From assembly GCA_000181795.3 (NCBI GenBank), contig CM012953.1, forward strand, positions 13,271,520 to 13,335,519: a stretch of 64,000 nucleotides of DNA, in the 5' to 3' direction. This DNA comes from Trichinella spiralis. Taxonomy: Eukaryota; Nematoda; Enoplea; Trichinellida; Trichinellidae. The notes under the pieces are model-generated. The model saw only the letters and a program-made list of their open reading frames with translations. It did not search any database and was not told the DNA's origin. Each line of letters opens with the position of its first letter. The first letter of the stretch is position 1. The translations under genes were made by a program, and so were the position numbers. This document shows, piece by piece, positions 35,398 to 46,441 of this stretch.

Positions 35398-38167
35398 CTT
35401 AAACAGTACATAAATCATTCATTTACCCATGTTTAAACAAACATAAACTAGTAATAAAAATGAATAAATTATAAATGTAGCTTAGAAAATAATACTGATC
35501 ACATTCAGAAATGGAAATTAACATGCACGTTACTGAAAAGTCTGCATTTTAAAGGCATATTTTGGGTAAGAACAAAAATATTTATGAGTGATACGTGCAA
35601 AATACGTTAACAACGCATCCTGTTTCTTCTCAACAAATATGTTTTAAATAACACATTATAAAACAAAATGAAGATAATTTGACTGTATAATAAATACTTC
35701 TTTAATCAAATAACTACACTAACATTACGTTAAACTTGTTAAAAACAACATCATGTTTCTTTTTTACTTTTATTTTTTTCAAACCAAAATCACAATTTTG
35801 AAAGATAAAATATAATAGAATATGCAAATTAAAAAAAGCATCTGCAATGTTTCAAGAAAAATTCAAGATATGTACAGTAATAAATTAAAAGCAGGTACCA
35901 TATACATATGGTAGTTAAAATTGCTAATACGGTTAACAGATAGATCAAAATTTCAATGTATTTATTGAATGAAAAAGCAAATATATTGTGAAAGTTTAAT
36001 ATCATTGTACATTTTTAAGTTGGCTGTTTTAATGTACAATGTTGTCAAACTTTGATTTTACTTTTTAGTTTCATTTTAGAAAAGAAATTATCATAACAGT
36101 TCGAAATAGACGAATTAGTTTGAACTTTTCATATTTTAAAACTGCAAAAAGCTTCAATCTCAAATTGTTTGTGAGTAGTTTTCACCTGTGCTTCATTTAG
36201 TTTTGGAAATAGCTCCATTTTGCGTGATATATGAATTTTTAAAGCAGTACTTTTTTACAGAATAATTTAAGTTCAGAAATCATTTTAATATTTTTTAACA
36301 TTCACTTTTCATAATAAGTGGTTTCGTGGTTATTATTTAATAAATGTAATATTAAATAAGCGTCTCTCATTCATGTTACTCTTAAAGTGATTAGTTTGAC
36401 TTGTACATTTGTATGATATTTTTGCAAAATCGTTAGTTTTTATGAAAGCCGATTAATTTACCTTGCACGCCAAAAGAGAACTAAATCTAAAGATTGTATT
36501 GAATTTTTAAAATGAAAAGAAAATATTCTGAATATAAATAAATCGTGATTCATTTTTAATAATTGTAAAATGCAAAAAATAGCAAATGTTCAATAATGAC
36601 GAAGTGAAACATCCAGGCTAAATGATCAAGCCGGCTTTGGTGTACATTTACACCGTTGGGCAGGTGAAAAGAGACGATCGATTTCTGACTGACCGATATC
36701 ATATTTCACAATGTGAAAAAAAATATATATAAAGCACAAAGCAGAACTGAAACAGGTGTTCCATAGAAACGACCATTAAGCTCATATAGCTGAAACAGAT
36801 GCATGGGTTGTTGCTGATCCTGTTTTACATTTCAATTGAACAAATAGCCAGGTAAAATGAACTTTAATTGAAAGCAACGTATAAATCCATTTAAAATGCA
36901 AATTAGCTAGATAAATTATTAAACGAGTAAACACAATTTTTGCACGGTTGAATGAATGTTATTTTTGTTTCTGCATTAACGCAGGCACATATTGTGCTTA
37001 GAGGATGGGATGTTGGAAAAAAAAGAATGAATGCCAACTTTTGCGTAATTCGTTAAGTCAGCGAATTATTAATAAAATGAAAGAGATGTTTTTCAAGTGG
37101 TGATTTGTCGCTCAGGTCAACTGATTAATCAATTGGATGAATGAATTGCTCATTAGCTTCTTTGAATGGTTGCCTACCGCGCAGCATCCATTTCAAGCTA
37201 GCCAAAGCTGACGCACCTGCTTCGCAACGACCACGCGGATTGATTTTTTTAAAATATCCCTATCAACTTGCAATAAAATATTCGATGCGGTGATTTATTT
37301 GCACACATTTGGTGGTATTTATTAATTTTCATAATTCATTTATTTGTCCATGTTCACGCGATGCTTTTATTTTTATTTTTGAAAACATTTACAAGAAATT
37401 GTCAATGGATCAGTTGGATAAAGAAGGAAAAATTAATTGTTCAACGTTGAAAAGGAGAAAAGTTAAATGATTTTTTCTGTCAAGCAATTTTTGCTGTTCA
37501 ATTTAAACAAAAATCAATTCTGAACAATAAATGGGAAAAAAAGAGCAATTTGGTTTTTTGTTTCATAAATGATAACAAATGCAGTGGATATTTTTTTGCA
37601 ATCGAATTGAATATCTTAGGGGCAAATTTTTCTCGCCTTGATGCGTCGTATATGGGCATTGATTTTGTTGGCCGTCTGTTGGAGCAGGCCGGCAGTCCGT
37701 GGAGAGTTAGCTGTGGAAAGCGAAAGAAGCCGGCTAATCTAGCGCCATCGGCCCGGGATGATGATTGGATCAGCGAAATTGAATCGATTGATTGAACAAA
37801 GCCTGAATGGCGGGCAGAGAGTAGTGGGCCAGAGTTGTCGCAGTGAAAAATACATGGAACCAAGGCCGCGTGTTGTTTCCACCAGACGTTGTGAACATGC
37901 GTGAACAACGGCTCCAGTCACTCTTGACCGCACGCTATTGATTCTACGAACAACTCACACCGCTACTAGCCACAACATCAACAACAACAACAACAACAAC
38001 AGCAGCAGCAGCGGCAGCAATTGCTGCAGCCGAACTTGTTTGTATGTATGCATATATTATACGTGTATGCATGTATAATTGTGCTGGATGTTTTATAAAT
38101 TTGGACGAATTTTAAAAATATTATTTCAATAGTTTTAAATTTTAGATTAAATTATTTACAAGAGAAG
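35398..38167. other. Region between VPS18 and the cysteine-rich secreted gene
   Basis: 35.4-36.6 kb is AT-rich and empty. From about 36.6 to 38.0 kb G+C rises. This part has a 16-bp palindrome at 36639-36654 (arms GGTGTA/TACACC), overlapping frames on both strands at 37498-37933 with no recognisable product, and a (CAA)n(CAG)n tract. It is best read as promoter and 5' UTR of the gene at 38168. It could also hide a missing VPS18 exon, but no propeller motif was seen. Confidence 0.45.
37979..38019. repeat. (CAA)n then (CAG)n triplet tract
   Basis: About eight CAA followed by five CAG triplets with a CGG interruption, 150 bp before the ATG at 38168. It is not in the frame of that gene. Confidence 0.85.
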
Positions 38168-39055
38168 ATGAATATGCGTTGTTTCGTTCAAAGTTGTCGT
38201 CTACTTTTGGCACTGCTGAGTTGCAGTGTTGTTGGTTCGGCAGCCGTGCCGTTGTCGCAACGTTCTTACGAAATTCGCCTGCTAAATTCCCACGGTCCGT
38301 GCGATTTCATCGGTCTGATCCGGTGCTTCGTCTCGGCATTGGACGACTGGGCCTGGTCGTTGTGGAACATCAAAGATAATATCGCCATGGTGGGCGGGGA
38401 AGCTTGTCAAAATCACAGGTCGTTGGGAAATTGTGTTTTCTACGAAGGTTGTTCGAGGATGGAAATTCTCGAAGCTAGCAGTTTGGTGTCGGATTTGTTG
38501 GCCCATCAGAAAGGAGCCGGCTCATTTTTGAAAAGCTACTTCTTGGCAGATTTTTCCTGCAGCGAAGAGGGTCAGGTGATTGTGAACAGTCATCGCAACT
38601 GCTTGTTGAAGCAGCATATTGGAGATCAAGCGATCGAAGCGTCGACATTTGTCGAACAACAACTGGAAAAAATGGCCCAAAATAATACCGAAGATACCTT
38701 CAAGCAGTGCGAATTGCTGAAAGAACGCGCCCAGCTGATGTACCGCATCGGTGAAGACGAATGCCCACCGGCTGGAGGCTTATTGATGTGCAGGTCGTTG
38801 ATTGACAGTTTCATTTACATGTATCCGAACAAATTTGAATTCTGCGACGTCACTTGTGCCGTGCCTACGTCTACATCACTGCCAAGCTATTTGGACGAAC
38901 TGCCTTCTGTGGACAGGGGAAATGACGAAAGTGTCACTTTTATTCACGGAGAAGAGATGGAATTGAATCACAAACCGAATCACGCTGCCACATTGCACAT
39001 TACTCCCCTGCTTGGTGCCACTCTGTGTTTATTGTTCATAATTATTCAACTTTAA
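38168..39055 (+). CDS. Secreted cysteine-rich, probably GPI-anchored protein, unrecognised
   Basis: A single exon of 295 aa. An N-terminal signal peptide (LLLALLSCSVVGSA) is followed by a mature part with 12 Cys spread over about residues 45-225: GPC, IRC, EAC, GNC, EGC, FSC, RNC, KQC, DEC, LMC, EFC, VTC. That would allow six disulfides. One N-glycosylation sequon (NNT) is visible. A Ser/Thr/acidic linker precedes a C-terminal hydrophobic stretch (LLGATLCLLFIIIQL) that ends at the stop, typical of a GPI-attachment signal. Evenly spaced Cys in predicted helices recall nematode DUF19-type extracellular proteins, but I cannot confirm that. No catalytic motif is seen. The alternative start ATG is two codons in. 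Confidence 0.82.
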   Translation: MNMRCFVQSCRLLLALLSCSVVGSAAVPLSQRSYEIRLLNSHGPCDFIGLIRCFVSALDDWAWSLWNIKDNIAMVGGEACQNHRSLGNCVFYEGCSRMEILEASSLVSDLLAHQKGAGSFLKSYFLADFSCSEEGQVIVNSHRNCLLKQHIGDQAIEASTFVEQQLEKMAQNNTEDTFKQCELLKERAQLMYRIGEDECPPAGGLLMCRSLIDSFIYMYPNKFEFCDVTCAVPTSTSLPSYLDELPSVDRGNDESVTFIHGEEMELNHKPNHAATLHITPLLGATLCLLFIIIQL

Positions 39056-39491
39056 CAATGCACATGTCTCATCAGCATCATCATCATTATTATTTACGTG
39101 AATAATTTCCTTCTTTTACTTTGTCATATGGTTTATTTATTTATTTTATGCTCAGTTTTAAAATAATATTATCCTTTTTGTGCTGTTGGTGCAATGAGCT
39201 TCTCCTGTGTCTGTTCCACTTTTGGCACATGTCCATGAAGCTAATTTCAATCGATCTTGGAGGTTCGGCTAGTTTCATCCCAACTCGGCTCCATTGTCAA
39301 TAATTTTGCTGCATCGATTATTGTTGGCATTTTAAAGTAGACGACGATGACCGCTTGCAGAGCTTTTGGTCAACTTTGCCGCCAAGGAAAGTGATTTCAC
39401 AATTGACAAAGTGAATTAGCAAACTGGACGAGCACTTTCTTCAATCAATGCTTCACAATTCGCCGGCGATTATGCCGCAAAATAAATAATA

Positions 39492-39527
39492 TTCTTCTTC
39501 TTCTTCTGCTTGCTGCTGCTGCTGCCG
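39492..39527. repeat. (TTC)n then (TGC)n triplet tract
   Basis: Five TTC copies followed by about five TGC copies, downstream of the cysteine-rich gene. Confidence 0.8.
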
Positions 39528-41470
39528 CTTGATGTTCACTTTAATCATATATTCGGATGCTAATTATTACATCTACAATAACAACAACAACAACACCAAC
39601 AAGAAGAAATATGAATTTACTAGCTCGTTATTTATTTTCCCATTTTGCTTTTCTCCATTCCATATACACTGCCTGTCATAGACAGACGTCGATATTTTTC
39701 GATCTAATTAGAAAAAATAATTTCCTCTAATTTTCTGGTGTGTTTTTATCTTCTCATCTTATTATCTTTTTTTTTCCTTTTAAAAAATTATTCTTTAGCT
39801 GATTTCTTGCCCCTTTCTTTTCAATCTCGTGTCAGAACAAATTTATATGCAACTGTTGCAATTGAAAATTGACTTTAATTGCAATTTTATTATGATTGCG
39901 CAATAAAACGTTTCACGCCTTTTAATTTGAATTCTAACTGATGACCAACAATACCATCTTCAATGCACCACATCATTGTTTTATAGTACATCTTATAAAC
40001 AAGCTTTGTTCTTGAGATTATTTTACAATCAGCTTGTCCGTCTTATCATATTCAAAAATTTTTCACTGGTCAATAAATTCGATTTTTTAGATTTTTTTTC
40101 CTTTTTGAACTAACAAAACTGATTTCTAGAGCAATTGCAAAAACAGTCTCAAAATTGTCAATTGATTTATTTCACGCAATATTGCTTGCTTTTTGTTATT
40201 AATGATTTGAAAATTTTCACATCCTTAAACTAGAATGAACAACATTAAAACATCTAATTTTATTACTCAAAATTCATTTTGGCAGTTATTTATTTCAATT
40301 TTGTAAATTCTGATATTTCATTTTTATTTGTTAATTTCAATGCATTTTACTTCATCTCAAACAATGTGCCGTCTTCAGTTCTGCTCATAAGAATATTTAT
40401 TTTATTAAACGCAGTAACACATCTTTTTTACCTGTCTACAAGAATAATCAATGCTGCACTTTATTAGTTATTTGTTAATTTTACGCTTAAAATGTCTATT
40501 GAGTAGTTTTTTTAATTTATAATAATTGCATTTATTAATAACACCATATAAATTTAAAGAATTTTTTAAAATTGACGACTTCAGTGAAATTAGCATTTCA
40601 TATGAAATGCTTTCGAATATAAATGTAAGCATGCAAAAAATTGCAAACATCTGGTTTTGCCAAAATTACATCAAATTGTTGAAATAAACTTCCAATATAT
40701 AGGCATTGTATCTTCATTAATTAAGAATGTCTCATCAATTAATTATGTCCATTTTTCGGCAAGGAAAAATAAATGTTTTATTCATCTCATATATTCTTCA
40801 TTCATTAAGAAAGCATTGGATGAAATTTTTTGCAATATAATTTTCAAATATAAAAAATAAATTCTAAAATTTTGCTGTTACGATTAAAGTTGAAATGCTT
40901 GATAAAAATGATAACGTTGTATGTATATATATATATATGTGTGTGTGTGTATAATGTATATAGATAGTGTGATGGAGATAGAAAAAGTCAAAGCACATTT
41001 TCTTTTCACTTAATATTCTGAACGTAATTCAGAAGGGATTACTTGTTTGCGTTAAATTTCAATATTCTGTCAAAATTACCAACAGGTGTTGATTTCGTAT
41101 CAAAATGTCATCGTTTCCTCCAAGAGTCAAGTGTGTAATTTCGTGTCAGCTGTAAAAGTTGGAGTAAATCACGGATATTGGAATAAAAATTCCTTCCTAT
41201 ACCTAAATAATTGAACAAACAACTGCTTTTCTGTCATTCTGTCCACATGCAATTTCATAAAAATAAATCTCCCATTTTATTATAACACATATTTGCATAG
41301 TTTTATTTAGATTTTCCTATTCACTTGCTAACACAATTTAACATCAGATATTAATCTGAAGAAAGTTTAACGAATATTTACAAAGAAAAATTGCATCAAA
41401 CTGCTAGAAAGAGATGCACGATTTTTTCTTAATTTTATTTAAATTTATTTTTTCTTTTACATTATTTTGT

Positions 41471-41471
<1 letters not shown>

Positions 41472-41507
<36 letters not shown>
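41472..41507. repeat. (TA)n microsatellite
   Basis: About 18 uninterrupted AT dinucleotides followed by (CATA)/(TGTA)-like repeats to 41521. Confidence 0.92.
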
Positions 41508-41512
<5 letters not shown>

Positions 41513-42506
41513 GTATGTATGTAATCAAAATACATTATTATAGACAAGTGGGACTTTTCAAAGATGTTCGATAATCCATTTAAGAAAATCAATTAATAAT
41601 TTATGTGCTTAATATTTGTTTATATAACAAAGTTTGTGTAAAAATACACTTAACTAAAAAGTAATACATGACAGTATATTTGTTATAAAGCCTGTTCAAG
41701 ATGGAAGCTGAAAGTGAACTTTGTATAAATTTATTGGATGATAAAATAACCTATCTTGCAAGGATGTAGTGAATCATGCATATTTATTTTATGTTTCATT
41801 CTTTTCTTTTTTTGGTTTCAACAACATCAAACAAAAATTACAATTATTTTACTTTTGTTCAGAAAACAATTTTTAATCAATTTGATAAATAACTTCTCAA
41901 GTTCTTTCGTGTGATCATCTGAAATGCTTTTCTTGAAGCAAATTACACAACCATACAGTAAACAAACATGTAGCAAACAGTGAATATGAACTCACCAACC
42001 ATAACTGATTAGGCAATCAACTTTCCACAATTAATATACTAAAATAAAACTTGCATTCTATAAAAGAAATACAGTATTCTCAACAAATTATTGCAAGCTG
42101 CTAATTTAATTTTAATTACATTATGTTTTATTCTTTCTTATTTATTGACATTGATTTCAGTTTTATTAATAATAATTCCAACTGTAACATCTGATTTTAT
42201 CATCGCTTTGCAGTATTAACAAAGAATTTACGAAAGTGTTCAATTACATAATATTACAAATTATGCTCTAATGTTTGTTGTTTATAAGCGGATTTTCATT
42301 TTGTATGCCATAATTTTGTCGAACAGCTTCGTATTTCAGCAACATCAGCATTATTTAATGAAAACTTTTCGTTACTTTTTTTTCCAATAAATTTTCATTG
42401 GTAGCTGAAAATTTTTCGTAAAAGCATCCTATATCATCGTGCGACAGTTGCATTTTTCAGTGAAAATTTTATACCAAAAAACAATTTCAGTTTGATCAGC
42501 TCACAA

Positions 42507-43091
42507 ATGTTACGAAAATGTTCCACAAGGTGTTTTCACGCATCTGTGAAATGCCGTGATATAATGGAATTTTTTGACACTCCCAACAACTGGGGTAAAT
42601 CTTCTGTCACGACCGGTCGCCCGTGGAGGAAAAAAGAATTACGAATGAAAAGCAATGTTGATTTGCACAAATTGTGGTTCATCTTGCTGAAAGAAAGGAA
42701 CATGCTGCTGACTATGGAACGAGCCGCCAAAGACGAGGTGGAATATTTTCCATCTCCTGAACGTTTGCACAAAGTGGAGATCAGTATGGAAAATTTGCAG
42801 GATGTGGTTCATGAAAGAAATGACGCGTACATGCAGCTTACCGTTGGTAAGCCTGCGGAACGACCGTGGAAATGGGTTACGAATTTTCTGGGATTTCGAG
42901 TTAAGAAATATCTCACTGAGCACGACAGTCCTCCTAAAGATGGCGAAGAAGAATTTGAAGAACCGTACATCGACGACGATGCGCGTTCATTTCAGAAGCT
43001 TTGGAAAGAGAAACAGTACACTGACAAGCGGGAAAAATTAGACGTAGAACTTCGTGATGCAAGGAAGCACAAATTTGTATACCGATATTGA
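42507..43091 (+). CDS. MRPL47: Mitochondrial large-subunit ribosomal protein uL29m (MRPL47)
   Basis: Structural protein of the mitochondrial 39S/54S subunit, the uL29 homologue with a mitochondrial-specific extension. One exon, 194 aa. The N-terminus MLRKCSTRCFHASVKC is a plausible targeting sequence. The core matches human MRPL47 closely: EFFDTPNNWG, GRPWRKKELR, NVDLHKLWFILLKERNMLLT, PSPERLHKVE. The C-terminal part is charged and ends FVYRY; it is shorter than the human protein (250 aa). The frame is open upstream of the ATG to a TTTCAG acceptor, so a non-ATG extension is possible, but 42507 is the first ATG. The gene is tail-to-tail with RPL27A with only 68 bp between stop codons. Confidence 0.93.
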   Translation: MLRKCSTRCFHASVKCRDIMEFFDTPNNWGKSSVTTGRPWRKKELRMKSNVDLHKLWFILLKERNMLLTMERAAKDEVEYFPSPERLHKVEISMENLQDVVHERNDAYMQLTVGKPAERPWKWVTNFLGFRVKKYLTEHDSPPKDGEEEFEEPYIDDDARSFQKLWKEKQYTDKREKLDVELRDARKHKFVYRY

Positions 43092-43116
43092 ACAAGTATC
43101 AATCATATAAAGTAAA

Positions 43117-43122
43117 TTTATT
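43117..43122 (-). promoter_or_regulatory. Poly(A) signal AATAAA of RPL27A
   Basis: On the minus strand an AATAAA lies 38 bp past the RPL27A stop and only 26 bp from the MRPL47 stop on the other strand, so the two 3' ends likely overlap. Confidence 0.55.
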
Positions 43123-43159
43123 CATTTCAGTTATTCTGTTATTTCGTTGAATTTCATCA

Positions 43160-43769
<610 letters not shown>

Positions 43770-43889
43770 TCAATTATTATATTCAAAATAAAAACAAACA
43801 ACTTTCGGTGATATAATTATGGAATATAACCATAGTAAAACAAAAAAGAACACACTAAAAATCAGTCAAACTTTAATAAAATATAAAGT

Positions 43890-44910
43890 TCATTCAAGTA
43901 TGTGAATGGTTTCAAAATTTTGAATAGACTGTAAATCACCCAAATGTTTCCACCAAAGAAACAAAAATTTCTTTGCAATTAGACGAAACCACGGTGCAAA
44001 TTGCATAATTTCAGGCTTTCGATCACTCAATTCTGAAATCGGAAATGCAACTTTTATCGAAATCAACCGCTGTGCATGCATACCTAGCAATTCCTTCAAC
44101 TGAGCTTCTTCGACGTACTGAATAAGCTCTACTTCATTAAAATTCGGTTCGATAAGCAAATCTGATCGAACAAAAAACACATAATCCAATTCGTGTTCAC
44201 CCAAACTTTCATTAAACTGTGCTTTGTAAATGAAACGATCGATGAAGTGGAATGATTCCAAGGGTATCTGAAAATGATTCAAAATACCAACCACAGTGTT
44301 CAATAATATCAAATTGCGCAATCAACCGTCAATCACTACTGAACATAAAAACAAAAATTTACAATTCACCAGTGGAATTTTAAATTCTTCGCTCATTCTG
44401 CGCTGCGCAGCGCATTTGATTCCAGAAAATGGTGGATCACTGCTCGTTTCATCCGGCATAAATCTGGGATGACTGCAGCATGCATTACTCCAATAACCTT
44501 AACTCAAACGAAAAATTTATTATATCAATTAAATCTCTGCATAAATGCACAACAACTACCGGGAAATGTTGCTTTAGAAGAAGCTCTTTTTTGAATCAAC
44601 ATGCGTCCATCAGAATGAAACAGAAAAACACTAAACGCTCTGTGAAGAGCGACTAAAACAATCTCGTAAATGTATAATCAAAAAAGAAAATGAAAATAAA
44701 AACGAACCATCATCTTGAATTAACTTCCAGTTGTGGGCATCTTCAATACTTATACTTCCAAGGCAGTGATCGCGACGATCAACAGCCACACAATTTACAG
44801 ACGAATGACAAAAACGTGGCTTTACACTCCAGGGCAACCGCTTAACCCACCTCGAAATGCATTAATGTAAAATTAAAGACACATCTTTCAAAAATATCTT
44901 ACCTAAGCAT
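43890..44910 (-). CDS. IDI1: Isopentenyl-diphosphate delta-isomerase
   Basis: Interconverts isopentenyl and dimethylallyl diphosphate in isoprenoid synthesis (peroxisome/cytosol). Five exons (44903-44910, 44708-44850, 44560-44652, 44370-44497, 43890-44267) give 249 aa with closing phases. The first exon is only ATGCTTAG. Nudix-type IDI motifs: LHRAFSVFLF, SKATFPG, catalytic Cys89 in NACCSHP, AAQRRM, YKAQ, GEHELDY with the catalytic Glu, and the end segment APWFRLIAKKFLFLWW, matching human IDI1. The frame of exon 2 has no ATG and an in-frame stop upstream, which is why the 8-nt exon is needed. The last residues do not end in a clear peroxisomal signal. It may form an operon with RPL27A. Confidence 0.95.
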
Positions 44911-46441
44911 AAGAATAGTAAAAAATAAAAAATATTTTTAACTTATATACGTATCCGTATTTAATATAAAGTCTTTTCAAAGGCTAAAGACAACAATAAA
45001 GACCGTTATCACTTAATGCTGCATTGTAATATACAACATCAAAAGAAAATCTAAATTTCAGACTCTCAGAACATAATCATTTTTAAAATAAAAAGAAAAC
45101 GTTCCAAACATGTCTCAATAAAAGTCATAATCTTACTGTAGCTCTGGACACGTCCTACAGTAAAAATAAATATAATAAAGTTTTATAAATATTTGACTAA
45201 TTCAACAATAAAACAGTGTATGATAACTGAAGAATAATAATATTGGAAGCAAAAAAATAATATTTTATGCGGCAAAATCAAATGGAAAATTCAAAGCAGC
45301 ATGATATTGAATGTAATAGAAATTGTTTGCTATTGCTTGAAAACAGCTTTGCATTGCGATCACATCTTGGGCAAGTCAAGACAACAACAGTGGATATAGG
45401 CTAATTTAAGCAAAAAGCTGCCCACCCAGTTGTTGTTCTCTGTGATCGAGTCAGTTGTAATGTTTTTTTTAATGCTGCTTGTTCAGCTGAGAGGTATTGT
45501 TGAATTACAGATAGTTATTTCAGTTTACAAGTGATACACACAGTCGCAAATGTTTGCTTGCGTTAAACTTCTCATTTTTGTTCAATATCATATTATCAGT
45601 GCTATTTGTGTTCAACGAATCACATTTCATATTGCACCCAAATGCATGTAATTTCTCAAATTACGCACATCATTCACACAGTGTGTGTGATAAATTCGTT
45701 CAATTTCAACTGTTGAATTTTCCTTCGGAAAAGAAACATTTTATTCAATAGAAAAAATAACAGTACAAATTTTTCAATTAAATTTGCATAAAATTTTAAA
45801 CTAATGCCGTTATGCACAAAAATCATAACGAAACTGCGATTGGCAACAGGAGAGAAAAAATAAAAACAATAAAGCGGTAGGTAGAAACATGATAAACTAC
45901 AAAGCAGTGTAAAAAAACAAACAAATAAACATATTATTCTTAAAAATAATACCAATAAGTACTACTGAAAATGAATAAAGTAGTTCGTCATTTCGTCTTG
46001 AGGAGTGGTGTATGTATTTTACAAGCGGCGTTAACATTCGAAAAAAAGAATTACATTATAAAAAGAAAAAAAACATTATAAAACATCCTGAATGGAAGTA
46101 CCCACGGCATTGCCATATTTCCAATTTACATTGTATAATAGAATATGAGACAGAAGGAGAAAAGAGCAATATTTCACAGAATGAATAAAAAAGAAAGGTG
46201 CAAAATACTTTTTTTTCACACATGAATTGGACGGAAGCTGAAGTGAATATAACAGAAAAAATAGAAAGAAGAAGAAGCAACTTCGATGATAAACATTCAA
46301 CAGCATTTCAAAAGAATATTGATAATTGATTATCTCATATTCACTGCAGCTTTTTTAGAATTTAAAAAACGAATAAATGCTAGTAGGCATTTTTGTACTA
46401 ACTGATAATGAACAAATTGTACAACAACAAGTAAAGTAAGC
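44911..46441. other. Intergenic DNA between IDI1 and MYRF
   Basis: 1.5 kb, AT-rich. It should contain the IDI1 promoter and the MYRF 3' UTR. Several small frames (45554-45955, 46056-46306) are low-complexity and rejected. No RNA gene seen. Confidence 0.6.

Larger units (their letters stand above)
39056..42506. other. Intergenic DNA, no gene seen
   Basis: 3.4 kb. The first 600 bp are richer in G+C and carry (CTT)n(CTG)n and (CAA)n runs, then the DNA is AT-rich with a long (TA)n tract. Frames at 40279-40860 are chance. A TTTCAG at 42485-42490 lies 16 bp before the MRPL47 ATG and may be a 5' UTR or trans-splice acceptor. Confidence 0.6.

Noticed and set aside
37498-37933. Overlapping 136-, 81- and 64-residue frames on both strands
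   Set aside because: Frames on both strands are open because the patch is G+C richer. None shows a domain or splice context, and none matches the missing VPS18 propeller.
41404-41592. 62-residue frame with YIYIYIYIYI
   Set aside because: It is a translation of the (TA)n microsatellite.
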